Positions 34,652-46,652 of a stretch of 64,000 nucleotides of DNA are shown one piece after another. Source of the DNA: Klebsormidium nitens. Its lineage: Eukaryota; Streptophyta; Klebsormidiophyceae; Klebsormidiales; Klebsormidiaceae. Numbering within the stretch: position 1 is the stretch's first letter; each line of letters opens with the position of its first letter. Where the stretch lies: NCBI GenBank assembly GCA_000708835.1, contig DF237216.1:21168-85167 (forward strand), written 5' to 3'. Below the pieces are notes generated by a model. The model did no database searches. It was not told the origin of the DNA and worked only from the letters and a program-made list of their open reading frames with translations. The position numbers were made by a program, and so were the translations under genes.

Positions 34652-35060
34652 GGCCGTCCGAACTTGATTGCCGGTTTCCTGTCCCCGACCGACCCAAATT
34701 TCGAGAAATGTCCGAGTCGGCTGATATAATATTTTGGTTTTGAGATGCAGAAACACCGATATCCTTCACAATTTGAGACGTATGGTCCAAGTATGAGGCT
34801 GCATATCAGCCGCAACCAAGCAAAGTCAATGCTCTGGAAGGTTGGTACCGGTGTCCCAGACTCAAACTTCTACCTGTCTGCGGCACACACAACAGGTACC
34901 AACCGGGGTGCCTCTTTAGAAGTCAAACGGGCCCGGTAACGCTAATATGGGGCAAAATAACCCTTACCATTTTTCCCAGAATATTTATCAAATCCTTCCG
35001 ACCGACCGACCCACCCCTGGAGGGGGTGGACAGGAAACCGGAAATATAATTCGGACGGCC
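34652..35060. mobile_element. Tourist/PIF-Harbinger-like MITE, 409 bp
   Basis: Inverted termini start GGCCGTCCGAA. They share CCGGTTTCCTGTCC after an eight-base partly conserved interval, about 33 bp in all with roughly 29 matches. TAA flanks both ends (34649-34651 and 35061-35063), the trinucleotide target typical of PIF/Harbinger elements. There is no coding capacity. It lies upstream of the UXS 5' end, between UXS and the next plus-strand gene. Family assignment rests on the GGCC ends and the TAA duplication. Confidence 0.78.
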
Positions 35061-35682
35061 TAATATTCGAGACCTTGGAGGGCCATTTTCAGTGGGAATT
35101 TACAGACGGACGAAGGAGGTGCATTTCATGGGTGTTTAAGCTCGAGGGTATTGCGAATGTCCTTCCTCTCGCACAATTAGCACCTCTCCGTGGGCTTACC
35201 AAGCTTGCCGTCCGTTGTGCACTGTTCTCTGTGGTTACGTCAGTAGGGTTTGGTAAAAGGAGTCGCCCTTGCACAGCCTTTTGTGTGTCGGCCTGATAGT
35301 GAGGTGAGGATTGCACCTGATGCTTAATCTTTACTGCTTGATTCTCTCATGCTAGATGCTGTACGTCCAGTTGATTGGCTGCTTCATTGTGGTGTAAAGA
35401 GGTGATTCTTGACTCTGCGTTTCTTGTGGTCCGTCCGCCTGATTACTCCCCGTTTGCTAGAAGTGGCTTGTTTGGGTAATGAAATTCGGAGCTTTCTTCT
35501 GAGCTCTGCTCAACATCGTGACCTTTCCGCATTGAGAGGCACCAACAATCTGCAAGCACTTGAAATTTGCACAGGCAACCCCCAACGAACGAATCAAAGA
35601 AGGCACTCAACCACGCGTATGCTGGCTCCTGCTGTCAGTGAGAATATTCTCGGTTTGCTCTGCAGGCTCACTACCTGGTGTG

Positions 35683-37376
35683 ATGGCTTCTGTTGCTGCA
35701 AAGCATGCTGGCTCGCTCCATGTCCAATGCTGGGCAAAGCAGCCTTCTGCCGTAGAGGATCAGAAGCTTTCATCTTCTTGGGAGCACGCTGTAATTTCGT
35801 CCGGAGCCAGCAGGAAGTCGGTGTGCAGAATGCAGGTGCGGTGCAGACGGTCTATCCTCCTCCATTCATCGGTTGGGCCACTTGCTGGCAAGTTTTGAGT
35901 ACACTGCACATACACGCGCTCGCATATGGATTTTGCTCAAGTTTGTGGTCAGCGTGCAAGGAGGAAGTAATGGTGGGAGTCAAAAGCGATTGCAAGGTAC
36001 ACACAGCGGCCAGAGATAGTAGGAAAAGCAAAATCCTTAGCAATTCGACTCGCCATTTTGAGCATCAGGGCGTCAACTCCTGGCCTCTGTCGAGTACACT
36101 CAATTGCTCTTGTTCCAGATTATGGACGTTGCTGAACTGGATTCTTGATCGGCCATCTCTTGGCCCCAGATCAGATCACCTACTTTCACTTGCTGTTGTG
36201 CAGGTGAGGGGTTGGGGCCTCCCTCTGAATACGTTGGGACCGCGTATTCCGCAGCCCCGAGGCTGCAGGCGAGCAGTCGTTTCATGCGACGCTAGGCAGC
36301 CACACAAGTCTGGTGCTGAAGTGAGCAGTCAACCTCTGTCCTGGATTTGGTTTCCTGACAAAGTTTGCCACGCTGAGCACTTAAGGTTATGAAGTAACAA
36401 GCATCAAGCATAGCTGCTTGATACATCTGCAGCATTGAAGAGTGGTGCTGCCTGCAGAAAGCAGTCCAAGCTAAATTGCTTCTAAACACCAAACAAACTG
36501 GCATGCATTAACGTTCTGATTGAGGCTCTGATTTTCAAACAGCTGCTCAGCAATCTGGTGCAAGTATATTTGGGGTTTCTGACTCTGGGGACGGGAAGCA
36601 ATTTTAATTTACAGACTCTATATACCCCACTCTGCTATCAGAATTTAGGGCTTAGTAACTCAAGGTGTATCAGTTGAACCCAAAATGCAAGGCCCAACTC
36701 ATTCCTGATCATGATACAGTTTCAGAGGTCAAGAAAGCCGCCGCGTCAAATCATTTGTGTCAAACTGTGTTCCTTGATTATCATAACCATTGCGTTCAGA
36801 GCACGTATTTGCCGGCGGAAGGACTCAGTTCATGATTAGCAAACCGCCAAGCAATCATGATGTTTTGCCAATGTCACCAAACGAAGAAAACCACCTCACT
36901 CAAGGCTTTGGTTCTTGTGCTTCTGCAGCTTCCTGAGAAGCGGAGCCGGGGCGGCTTCCGGTTGCAGAGTGTTGCGTGGCTTCCCCTTGTGTTGGCCATG
37001 GCGTCAGAGACTATGACCGGCGAGATCCATGTGGATCCTAGCATGGATTTCTACACCGACTGGCACTTCTCGCAGGAGTTCATCAAGCACTTTTGTAAGC
37101 GAGGCCTACTGCCTCAGCCTGAGTTGTTGCCTTTCTAAATTGGATGCATTCCTCGTAGCAACTTGCCTCCAAAACCGACTGGCACTTCTCGCAGGAGTTC
37201 ATCAAGCACCTTTGTAAGCGAGGCCTACTGCCTCGGCCTAAGTTGTTGCCTTTCTAAATCGGATGCATTCCTGACAGCAACTTGCCTCCAAAGTGCTGTT
37301 GAAGAACAGTAAAGCAGATATGCAGGCAACTGTCTCCCAAATCGAGCAGTTGGAGAAGGGCTTTTTGAGTCAATGA
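35683..37376 (+). CDS. Unrecognised spliced gene with organelle-type N-terminus
   Basis: Proposed exons: 35683-35835, 36929-37094 and 37294-37376, giving about 134 residues; phases agree (0, then 1). The start MASVAAKHAGSLHVQ, rich in Ala/Ser with few acidic residues, resembles a chloroplast or mitochondrial presequence. Exon 2 reads GGFRLQSVAWLPLVLAMAS, then HVDPSMDFYTDWHFSQEF. Exon 3 is short and helical (ADMQATVSQIEQLEKGFL). No family was recognised. The last exon is the weakest, since other acceptors downstream are possible. The exon-2 3' half is tandemly duplicated just downstream. Exons at 38418-39484 could belong to the same transcript by alternative splicing. Confidence 0.42.
37055..37292. 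repeat. 119-bp tandem duplication containing an exon end and donor
   Basis: Two direct copies (37055-37173 and 37174-37292) begin ACCGACTGGCACTTCTCGCAG. Both contain GAGTTCATCAAGCAC followed by a TTTGTAAGC donor, and both end AACTTGCCTCCAAA. Only a handful of substitutions separate them, so the duplication looks recent. The second copy could act as an alternative exon. Confidence 0.85.
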
Positions 37377-38417
37377 ACTCCTCTGCATTCAACTACTTCG
37401 GAGTGTTTGAGACATGGCTCCTGAAAGCCCTCGGTTTCTTGCTTCAACCCTTGTCCAAAGCAACAGGTTAGCTGCTATGTATATGTTATCCAGGAGCCAA
37501 ACTCGAAGGCCCAGATGTATGGGGAACCCACACCAAAAAGGAATGTCAGCAGTTGCACAAACTCGTTTGACTCTGGACCTCAATTTGTTGACTGTTGGAA
37601 CAATGGTTGAGGCCACATCCAAGGAAGCACCGCCGTCGAGAGCAGACTTTGCTAACTAAAGTTCTTGGGTCTCTGACGAGGGGCGTTGTTTGGTGTGCAG
37701 ATGTCGCATTCATTTGCTGCTTCTCCTTTGGGTGCGTGTACTTCGGCTCCTTGAAGGTAGGTCCTCCCTGCCAAATGGGGCAGCGCACCTTTTGATTCCT
37801 ATCTAGGGCATCTTTAGAGCAAGATATGCCATCCTGTTGCAAATGCTTTCTTGCAAATCGCAATCTAGTTGCGTCCATTTCCTCAAATGTTGCTTGCCAG
37901 TCTGGTTTTGATTCTCATGCTACCTTTGTTCCGCTTGGATAACTCCCTTGTTGCTAGATTTACAGCAACTGTGCACTTCGCATCAGAGTCCCGCAACTCA
38001 TGGCCTTCTTGGCAAGTGTGCTTGAACATTCTCGTTACTCTCTGTGACTCTGGACGTGTCAGTGTCTTCGACGTCTTATTTCTGTAAGGATGGTCAAAAG
38101 GCCTTTGCTTTCAGCTTCCCAGAAACCAGCCAGCTTTAGGAAATGGTATTATGACCGCCAGTAAGTCTGAGCACTTCGTATGCATCAATTCGGACCGATT
38201 TATGCATAGGCGGTTCCGCTGGCGATCAATGACCAGTGATCTCAATGGGACGGTTGCCGCAGTATTCCTTGCTTTGAAAAGTTGCAGGTCGTTTACTGAT
38301 TGAGCCTGCTGCCTTGTGAAACATTACAGTAGACGGGCACGGTCTCTTAAGGTGGTGGTGCCCGAACTCGACCTTTAGCAGCCTGCAAAATCACCCCCAT
38401 GAACCGTTTCCTTGCAG

Positions 38418-39484
38418 GATCCCTTCTATGAGGGTCCTGAGTCCGGCTACCGGGAGGACGGCGGAAACGGAACGGCGCACTGGTTCTACGACGTGGTAAG
38501 TCGCCTGGCCAAGCGTCTTGGGAGCTCCGTTGCCCTCTACATCTTGAAAGAATGGGAGGCGTTCTTTTGATCGTCAAGTGCTGAACAGATAGGGAGAGAC
38601 CGCTCTGCCAGCACTCCGCCTACTTGCAACTTTTTGAGGAGAGCCTCGTCACTTTCCAGTCTGCACTTATGCAGTACATGTCGACGTAGGCCGCATCGAC
38701 CTAGTCGGTCCCACTCAGTATGCGACATGACGTAAGGTCCGGCATTTGATTGGGCCGCGTGTCCAAACCTCCATGTGTCGATCGCAGACCGGGGTCCGAG
38801 CCGCTTCAAATATGATTTGATGCTTAGCGTCATTTTATCGTCATCTTTTGACCTTCTGGAGAATCGGACGGCTCCAGTAACCAATGCGTGCATCGAACGG
38901 TTTATCGGGCTACCTACATATTCATAATTTGCTCTTACAGATAACTTCCTAGCTACTTGGCTCATCTATTCCTACACTTATCTCTACCCTTATCTCTCGT
39001 TTCCCTCTTCTTTTCCCCTCTTTGCTTTTACTCTTATCTCTCTTTTCCTCTCTATCTCTTGCCCATCTCTTGGCTGTGAGTTGGACCCCACCTCAGAATG
39101 AAGGTGATTTGCGTTTTCGCAAGAGCAGTTCTAACTTCTATTAGCAGCATATCATCAGGCTGAATATCGTCCTTTTGCTCTGGACCTCTTTGTGGGCGGC
39201 TTCTTGAAGCTCCCTAACAACCTTTTTGGAGAGACAGACCGGCACTGTTGCCAGTCTGCATGTCGCGAAGGAGAGGAACTTCAGGTCCTTCTGTACTTTG
39301 GAGATGAAGTATGCATGTCGTCTTCTGCAGAAAGAGGAGGAGGAGGAGGCCAGCCGGGAGCAGCTGGCGAAGCAGGTGCTTGCGCTCGAGATGGCGCAGA
39401 AGGAGAAGGTGGTCCGGCAGCTGGAGGAGCAGCTGACCGTCAGAGCCGATTCTGCGGAGCCCAAGGAGACTGTCTCATCCTTGT
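38418..39484 (+). CDS. Unrecognised spliced gene fragment with C-terminal coiled coil
   Basis: Two exons have clean consensus borders and matching phase 0. Exon 38418-38495 (26 codons) encodes DPFYEGPESGYREDGGN and ends HWFYDV. Exon 39331-39484 is a Glu/Gln/Leu-rich coiled coil (EEEEEASREQLAKQVLALEM) ending before a GTAAGT. A following exon at about 40012 would close the frame with TGA. Upstream exons are unclear. A candidate at 38123-38161 reads SFRKWYYDR but does not join in phase. No known family could be named. Confidence 0.4.
38940..39075. repeat. Low-complexity pyrimidine tract
   Basis: Imperfect repeats of CTTATCTCT, CCCTCTT and TTCCTCTC over about 110 bp. The tract lies in the intron between the two exons of the preceding gene candidate. 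Confidence 0.6.
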
Positions 39485-39564
39485 GTAAGTATTGGTTCCT
39501 CATGTTGTTCTCATTTCCAATCTTGTCCCGGGGCTCCGGACGGCGTCACAAGGTGTCGCTGGTA

Positions 39565-39715
39565 TTGAAATATACGAGCTTACTAAGCTATCCGATTAGT
39601 TAGTGTTCTCAGCGGGTGTGCTTAACTGCTGGCACCCTTGGAGAGATACGAGCTTACTGTGCTATCCGAGTGGTTAGTATTCTCGCCGGGTTGGCTTGAC
39701 TGCTTGCGCCCTGTG
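39565..39715. repeat. Short direct duplication, ~80-bp offset
   Basis: ATACGAGCTTACTAAGCTATCCGATTAGTTAG at about 39570 recurs as ATACGAGCTTACTGTGCTATCCGAGTGGTTAG at about 39648, followed in each by a CGGGT..GCTT..ACTGCTGGC-like block. It is diverged and intronic or intergenic. Confidence 0.6.
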
Positions 39716-41040
39716 AATTGTCCAGACTTTCTCGACAACATCGCTGCAAAGGCGGTTTGTTTTTCACCAAAGAAGAAGCGGCGAAAAATGGTATCGTGGA
39801 ATAGGCACAATTCCTTGCTCATGTTTCTGCTGTGCGGTTCCAAAGCGTAGCACGTTTCCGGGAATGGACGCAACTCTGTTTATGCCACTGCCTACTGACA
39901 ACCACCCGACCCATGTTGGTGAAAACGTGCTTCAACCAGGACTCGCTTGATGTGCTTTCGACATACTTTTGTATATGCTGACTTGTTCTGCGTCGCTTGT
40001 CACATTGCAGGATGGCCTAAATTGTCTGCGAATGATCAGGTATGCTTGCATGTAGAATCAGACCGCGTTGATTCGGGTTGTACATCACATCTTGATAGGT
40101 CGCATTGCTCGCACTCTTGACGGAGACTTGGAAGCATCTATCATCCATTGACGGTTGCTTTGACGCCGCCTACGCAGATGAAGCTGTGGTTTCACTTCAT
40201 ATTCTTAGGCGCTAGCTGTTAAAGCATTGAACTGTATCCGGCCACGATTCAAGGTTGTCTTAACTCTTGGAAATCGACTCTCCAATTTAGTAATCTTCAA
40301 ACTAGCTAGACATGCCACGACGGCTCAGCAGTGGTCCAAGTTATCGAACCTTGCCATGCCCAATGAAAGGGGCCAACTTGACTGCAGTTTCAATGGGTAT
40401 AATCTGTAATCGACATTGGGTCATTGTCGCCACGTATGTAACAGTGTCACACCAGGCCGCCGAGGTAGGATGCATATACTGTACAGATCGGTGCCAGCAG
40501 TCTTTTTACATTGTATGCTATGAAGTAGTAGACCATGCTGGTCCCAAGACTCTGCTTACTGTGCTATCATAGTATCGCTAGAATAATGTGAAGCTAATGA
40601 TGGGCTAGGGGCCTTATTGCTCAGAGATATACATACATGCCAGGACACGCGTACCTAGCTACATCCGCGCATGCACAGTTGTAGTCGAGCATGACGATCA
40701 TGCTCGCTTGCTCATGACGTACCTATATATCACAGTAGGGCGGGGGCATAGTGAGAGCAAGCCGCATGCGACCGTTACTGATCGATGCGCTGCGGCCCGA
40801 TCAGCCTGACCTTCAAGGCTTACTTCCCAATCTTTTAATGACCGCATGTCATAATTGACACCCTATATAGCGTTAGGTTCGGGTTGGACTTAGCATGGGT
40901 TTTCTGATTGATTGACTATCCGGCTGCTGACGGGCACTGAACTGCATGCCATGATGCGCTCACTGGCTCCCGCAACCCAAAATCATGCGACTGCAAGAAG
41001 TGTGCCGCCGGTTCAAACAGTAGTGATCTCGATCATGAGC
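39716..41040. other. Gene-free stretch
   Basis: Only short frames without motifs occur here. A possible terminal exon of the preceding gene lies near 40012. No repeat, tRNA or mobile element was recognised. Confidence 0.45.
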
Positions 41041-44000
41041 CTACTCTTGCTGGCCCACAATCACTACGTTTCTAGGCGATATCTCGGGATCGAAGAGGGG
41101 AAACATTCGCACCCCACCTTTCGACGCAGTTGATCTCTGTCCCTTTCCTAAACTGCCAGTGTACAGCTTTCCTTGCTCTGGAAGTGACGCGCTCGTACCC
41201 TCCAAGCACTCGTTCATGTACATGAACCGGTCAAGTAAAATCAGTGACTCTAAGGGTCCCGCCATGGCCGTCCGAAGGGTCCAAAAGGGTCCGACGAGAT
41301 CCTGCACGGAAAGAGCAGCCGTGTTGAAAAGCTTTACCGTGGATCTCAATGTTCGATCACTCCTTACCCTCGATAAAAAAAAGGATGGAGAGGTCGTCTG
41401 TGTACATTTGCTCTGCGGGTTTGGGTCAACTGCGCAAGGGAAATAGTTGCAGCCACCTTCCGCTCTGAGAACCGGCCACCTTTACAGGGTGAGAGAGAGA
41501 GAGGTACAGGACGACCATTGATGTTTATGGTCACGCAGGGAAAAAAAATCAAGCTGATAAGTGAGGTCCCGTTTGAGAAACGGACAGCTCTCCAATGAGG
41601 CCGCACAACGTTCCTCATAAAGGGTGCATCAGAATCCGAGATTTCCAATTGCTGGAGTTCAGAGAACGCTTTCTCGAGAATCTCCCAAAAGAAGCGTTTC
41701 ACCATACTTGAAAATGAAGGATCGGTATAAATGTCAATTCACAGCAACAGATAGCCTCCGCACACGCATCCAACATGGAATTGAGGAGCGACGGGAAAGC
41801 TCACATGAGAAAACAAACGAGGAAACTCGATACAGTCTTCGTTGACCTAGAGCGCGTCAAACGGCCTGAAGCACCTGTTCAAGTGCTCCGCCCAGAAGAG
41901 ACGCGGTCAAGCGAACCCTCTTACCTTTGACGAACGGAGAGACTCCCAGACGTCCCCGATCTCGTTCTCGCTCACTTCCGGCAGGCCCAGCCGCTGCAGG
42001 GAATCCCTCGCAAACTCCACAAAGCGCGCGCGCTCGCTAGCGCGCTCTGGGGACGACCTTTCGTCTTCATACACCCGGGAAGACGCTCGGAAGCTCGTTT
42101 CTAGGGGGCCTGCTTCCGCTGCTACAGGTGTCGCTTGGCCGGCTGAGTCGGTCCGCTTTGACGAGGGACCAAGAGAGGACGGGAGGGTGTGATCGGAAAT
42201 CAAGTCGGTGTCAGACGGGCCAATTTTGACGATTGAAGATGGCGAAGACCCCACATGACTGGACCTCTCTTCCTTCAACCTATCGTTTGCAAGTTCGGGA
42301 CGGCACTCTGAGTGCACTCCCGGGCTCGCGTCTCTATTCTCAGCTCCACTCCCGCTCTTTCTAATATTTGCACCGTTTTGGCTCGCTTTTCGCTCCCCCG
42401 CGCATGCTACACTAGTCTCGTGTTTGCTTCCCTCAACCCCTTTGGCAACCCTAGCCGAGCTCGTTTCTTCGTTAACCGAACAACCGTTAATTGGGGGTTC
42501 GCTAGCCGGGGCTTCGCTGACCAGGGGTCCACTAACCGGGGTTTCGCTGACCGGGGTTGCGCTAAGCGGGGCTGCGCTAACCGGAGTTCCGCTAACCGGT
42601 CGCTTCTTCTGCTTCCCGAGCACCGGCTTCGTCGCCCAAACGGCCGGGAAGTGCCTCGCAAGGAGCGTCTGGAATGCTGCCCTCAGCGTGTGCTTCGTGA
42701 TGACGTCAGCGAACCCCGCCTCGCTCTGCGCGCGCCACCTGTCAGCGCTCTGGCAGGCGAGCATCCGGCCGTTGATTCCCAGGCCCCCAAACCCCGTGGC
42801 TTTCACCGCCGCGCTGAGCGGAAACCCGTATCGCTGGTGTGAACACGCCCCGGAAGAAGGTCCCACCAGCCCCGACGGTTTACGGCTTGCGTCGCCAGGT
42901 TCGGAACAACACCCCGGGCAACTTTCAAGGGCAGACGTATCCTCCTGAATGTCCGGATGTAAGGATTGGGGGGTTTGGGGAGGGCCGGGAAGGGCGCTAT
43001 TGCCACAAGCTGAGGGCTTTTGGGAATTTTGAGACCGACCGTTCTCAATAGTGTCCGAAGTCGTGGGAAGACTTCCGGATTGACCGTTCTGCATAGCGTC
43101 CAAACGTTTCCGGCCGCTTTCGGAAGAGCTATTCTTCGGACGAGCAAACGGCTCCCGCTTATCGGTGCATGGGTCACACTCTGGACGGTCGGATGGATTT
43201 CGGACGTTACCGGAGGAGCCATGTTGGGGAGAGGGTGAAGAATGTCCGCCGCTTTCGGACGGGCCATTTCGCAGACTGTCGGACGGCCCTCGAACGCTTG
43301 CTCGCAGGTTGGGGTTGGGGCGGCCGGTTGGGTTAGGGGAGTTTCCAGACGGAGGTTCGCTCGAGGCTTCGGTGACCAAGTTGTAACAGCAGCTGACGAC
43401 GACGACCGCTTTCACGCTTGGGCACGCAGCAAACGTCCTGCAGGATGACGTCAGCAGGATGATGTCAGCAATCATTAACTCTACTAGTCGATCAGCGGTC
43501 GGAAAGTGCCGGGTGGTCATTGCGGATATCATCTCGTTCTCCTCGCTCAGCGAATGCGGGGAAAATAGATGTCGCCGAAAGGGAACTTTTGACTCTGTGC
43601 AGATTAGGTGGGGCTCCTCGCCGTTTACAAGGCGAGGAGCGTTTGCTGCTTAAAGCAAAATCAGGTAATTGACGACGACAAGAATGCTGGTATGACTGGA
43701 TGCACCAGATCAGATCTCATGATGATTTGCTGGAGGACAACAAAAAGCGGAAAGCTCCTGGATGCCGCTGCAGGCACGCGAGGTCGTTCATTACATTCCG
43801 AACCAACGACCAGACAGAGATAGATGCACAAACAAGTACACGGGGTCCTGGTGACGAGAGGCCTTCAATTTACCATTGGAACGTACTGGACAGGATGGAA
43901 GCTTGACGTCCCCTCAGTAGACGCAAAGTCATCCCTTCCTTAAACACCAACACTCTTTCAAAAGTTCATATGCCGCGCACTGCACTTAGAAGCGGATAAG

Positions 44001-46281
44001 AAACAGAAAGCGCAAACCCACCTGAGCATGCTGGCCGAGAGATCGCCACACGCGTGGAGTCCAGCGAGCACCACCGGGCCGTCCAGTAAATGCTCCGCAC
44101 CCCGCTTCTCGTGTCCATCTCCTATCCTCGCAAGCTCCAGCCTAAGCTTTTCTAACACCGCTCCCGCATTGCCGAAGTCAATCTTTGACGTCACTGCGAT
44201 GGGCCCCTCGAGCAACCCGTCCTCAGTCGCTGACGTCCGTCCACTCTCCCTGACGTCATCCCGCTGTCTTCTGGATCGCCCTTTTCTTGCACCCCCCGTT
44301 TCATTGCCATGGCTAATTGTATCAAAACCAAGTCCTTCAGCCGGCTCTTCCTGAAAGAGCCCGTTGTCGTTATGAGGGGGGATAGAATTGCTGGTGGCGA
44401 GCTTCGTTTCTCTTGCTTTGCGACGGAGGTTGCGGAAGTACTTCGAGATCGACCCCGAGCGCTTCTGCATGACGCCAGCGTGACCGGGGGCGGCATCAAC
44501 CGCAATGACGTCAAGACCGTACTGGTAGTACAGGACGTTGGACAGGTAGCCCTGTAAGCAAAATAATCTGTTCAGATTTGACCGTGGCATCCAAGCTTCG
44601 AAATCATTCCCTACTCAACCAGGACGTTGGCAGAATGCGTTTGACTTGGACAAGAAAACGACCACCAACTCCGAATCAAATCTGGGCAGCAAACGGATGC
44701 GGTCCCTGCCACTGCTCGAAGAGGGACGCCGCGACAAACTACCAAGTACCTGTCGAAAGTCCTCTTCTACCAGTGTGTCTTGGGCTGTATGCCACACCAT
44801 GTCTCAGAATCTCAGAACTGAATGAGGGATTCATGAGGAGTCGACTCGAGATTCCAACTTACCTCATTCCAAACAAGGGGCCAAAAAATCACATAAAATA
44901 GGGAATTCAGAAACAGCCATACCTGGCCAGCACCAATATCGATTACAGTAGTAGCTCCTGCCTCCTTTGCAACCTTGGCAACCAGTGCCGCCAGTGCCGC
45001 CACCTCGTGCCGCTTCTTTGGGCTCATTCCCTGAGCCACCACATGGTCCAACTCCACAGATTCGGGGGGGTCCTTTTGACCTTGACCAGGAGGGGGGGTA
45101 CCAGGTGGAAAACCGGCAACCGGACCAGGGGCGTTCTGTGGTGCCTCGTAAGCTTCTGCGAGTTGAAGGACCCCGTGTTGTGACTGTAGAGGGTTTGCAT
45201 CTGGAGGGGGGGTTTCAGTATTGAGGTTGGGTGGGGATGTGTCAGGAAATGACAGGGGAAGAGCGGTTGTGGGGTCGCGCTTGAGGGAGAGGCGGTGCGC
45301 AGTAGAGATGAAGCTCTGTAGGGAGAGGGGCCATTCGTCCTGCCAAGAGAGGGGGGCAGAGATGTGGTAAATTCAAGGCTTGCCTTTCCATTCGAGATTG
45401 GAATGGAACTTCCAGATCATTTGTGAAGTACAGATACAGTTGAAGATCTTTATTAAAAAACAAGATGATAAATTCTGAAGCCCCAGTATGCCCCTCTGAC
45501 AGACTGACTGCAGTGATTGATATGCTACCCCCAAACATAATTCAAGCAGCCAGGATGCTTCTTCCCTCTGTGGCTAGGGGAAAGCGCCGTTCGAAACTAT
45601 TACAGTAGCTGCTCCATGTATCTGCTGAGAGTTATGTGATTGCCGACTATGGATGTTCAGGGCAACTCTCAAAATCTCATATAACCACCACTCGAAACCG
45701 CCACCATCAAATGCACCACCCTTCAGAAGGGCGACTAGAGCCACGGTCTGCCACTCAAACTCCCTCTCAATCTCATATCACGAACTTCATTAATGTCGTC
45801 AGGCATCGCATATCACGTTGTGTCCTCCCAGGTCTAACCTCAAAAGTTGTAGATTGTAAGAAAGAAACATGCTTCTATTTTGTTATGTGCCCCGCCCCCT
45901 GCACGTGAGTATGTAATTCTGACACGAAATTCCCTGACCTCTAAGTCTAAGTAGAAACCTCGCCACTGCACTGAGTCCATGACAGCGTTCATTCTTTGAA
46001 GGGGTTTCAGTCCAGATCGAGAAACAGAAGCGGTGGTTGTTATAATGTTTCTCCAAACATACCTTGATCATTCCAGCGGGTATGTGGAGAAGGTCGGATG
46101 TGCGGCTCGCCTGCAGTGCTACCATCCACTCAGTTGGAAAGATGTCGCGGAGAGGCCCATTGAAGATCTCTACTACACTGCAATCCCACTCGTCCCGATG
46201 ATCGGCTAGACAGGTAACGAGCTCCTGCAAGTGCTCGAGAAGGCCCTGCATTGTAATTGCTTGGTGTCTGCTCGAAGTCAT
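41041..46281 (-). CDS. METTL25/RRNAD1-type methyltransferase, 5 exons
   Basis: This is a SAM-dependent methyltransferase of the METTL25/METTL25B (RRNAD1, Methyltransf_32) type; substrate is not known with confidence. Exons: 46281-46063, 45339-44923, 44551-44022, 43437-41925, 41301-41041. All are GT-AG, phase-consistent and total about 979 residues. The family landmarks appear in order: WNQ-less N-terminal helical part, MSPKKRHEV, VIDIGAGQ+GYLSNVLYYQYGLDV (SAM loop split by intron 2), GLHACGDLS, VVVVSCCYNLVTE, GFPLS, MLACQSADRW, then at the C-terminus FWTLRTAM, LILLDRFMYMNE and LFDPEISPRNV. Exon 4 carries a roughly 400-residue Ser/Pro-rich insertion, including a pentapeptide repeat. The start at 46281 is the first in-frame Met. 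The gene is head to head with UAP. Confidence 0.88.
42455..42602. repeat. Coding 15-bp minisatellite in the METTL25-like gene
   Basis: Plus-strand units resemble GCTAACCGGGGTTTC with a period of 15 bp. On the coding strand they encode a degenerate pentapeptide (TPVSG, APLSA, TPVSE, GPLVS) for about nine units. The frame is preserved in every unit, so copy-number change would alter protein length without a frameshift. Confidence 0.75.
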
Positions 46282-46652
46282 TGCTTCGAGGATGCTCTAG
46301 CGGCCATCATGGCGGTTCCCGAACAGCCCCAGCTGCCAAACCGTCCAGACACATGGAACTCCACACCTCAATACTGGCTTTTGATTAGCGCTTTTCTTTC
46401 AATTGGAGGATAGAAGTTTGTTGCTCAAGGTGAAATATGGAATGCAATGCTGCTAGCTAGCAGTGTCACAGTACGGTCGGTTAGGGTATAACCCGCCCGG
46501 CAAAGGCCGAGAGCAACAGCCACGCTGAGCAATGAAACCCCAAAGCCCGTTAACTCTTAACCTTATCTTTGGAGAAAATAAGGTGCAGAGAGAAACAGCT
46601 GAAAAGAGGAATGTTCAGCTGAGACTCAGAGAGAGAAACACTTTCTGCAGGC
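46282..46652. promoter_or_regulatory. Shared intergenic region of divergent METTL25-like and UAP genes
   Basis: Only about 370 bp separates the two start codons, so both promoters and 5' leaders must lie here. AG-rich leader sequence (AGAGAGAAACAGCTG, then CAGAGAGAGAAACAC) precedes the UAP ATG. No clear TATA box can be assigned to either gene, which is usual for housekeeping promoters. Confidence 0.6.

Noticed and set aside
35409-36392. Long plus-strand open frame of 327 codons
   Set aside because: Composition is not protein-like and no motif is seen. It overlaps, in another frame, an exon with a good start and donor (35683-35835).
42312-42948. Plus-strand frames of about 175 codons
   Set aside because: They are antisense to the METTL25-like exon 4 and arise from its repetitive GC-rich coding sequence.
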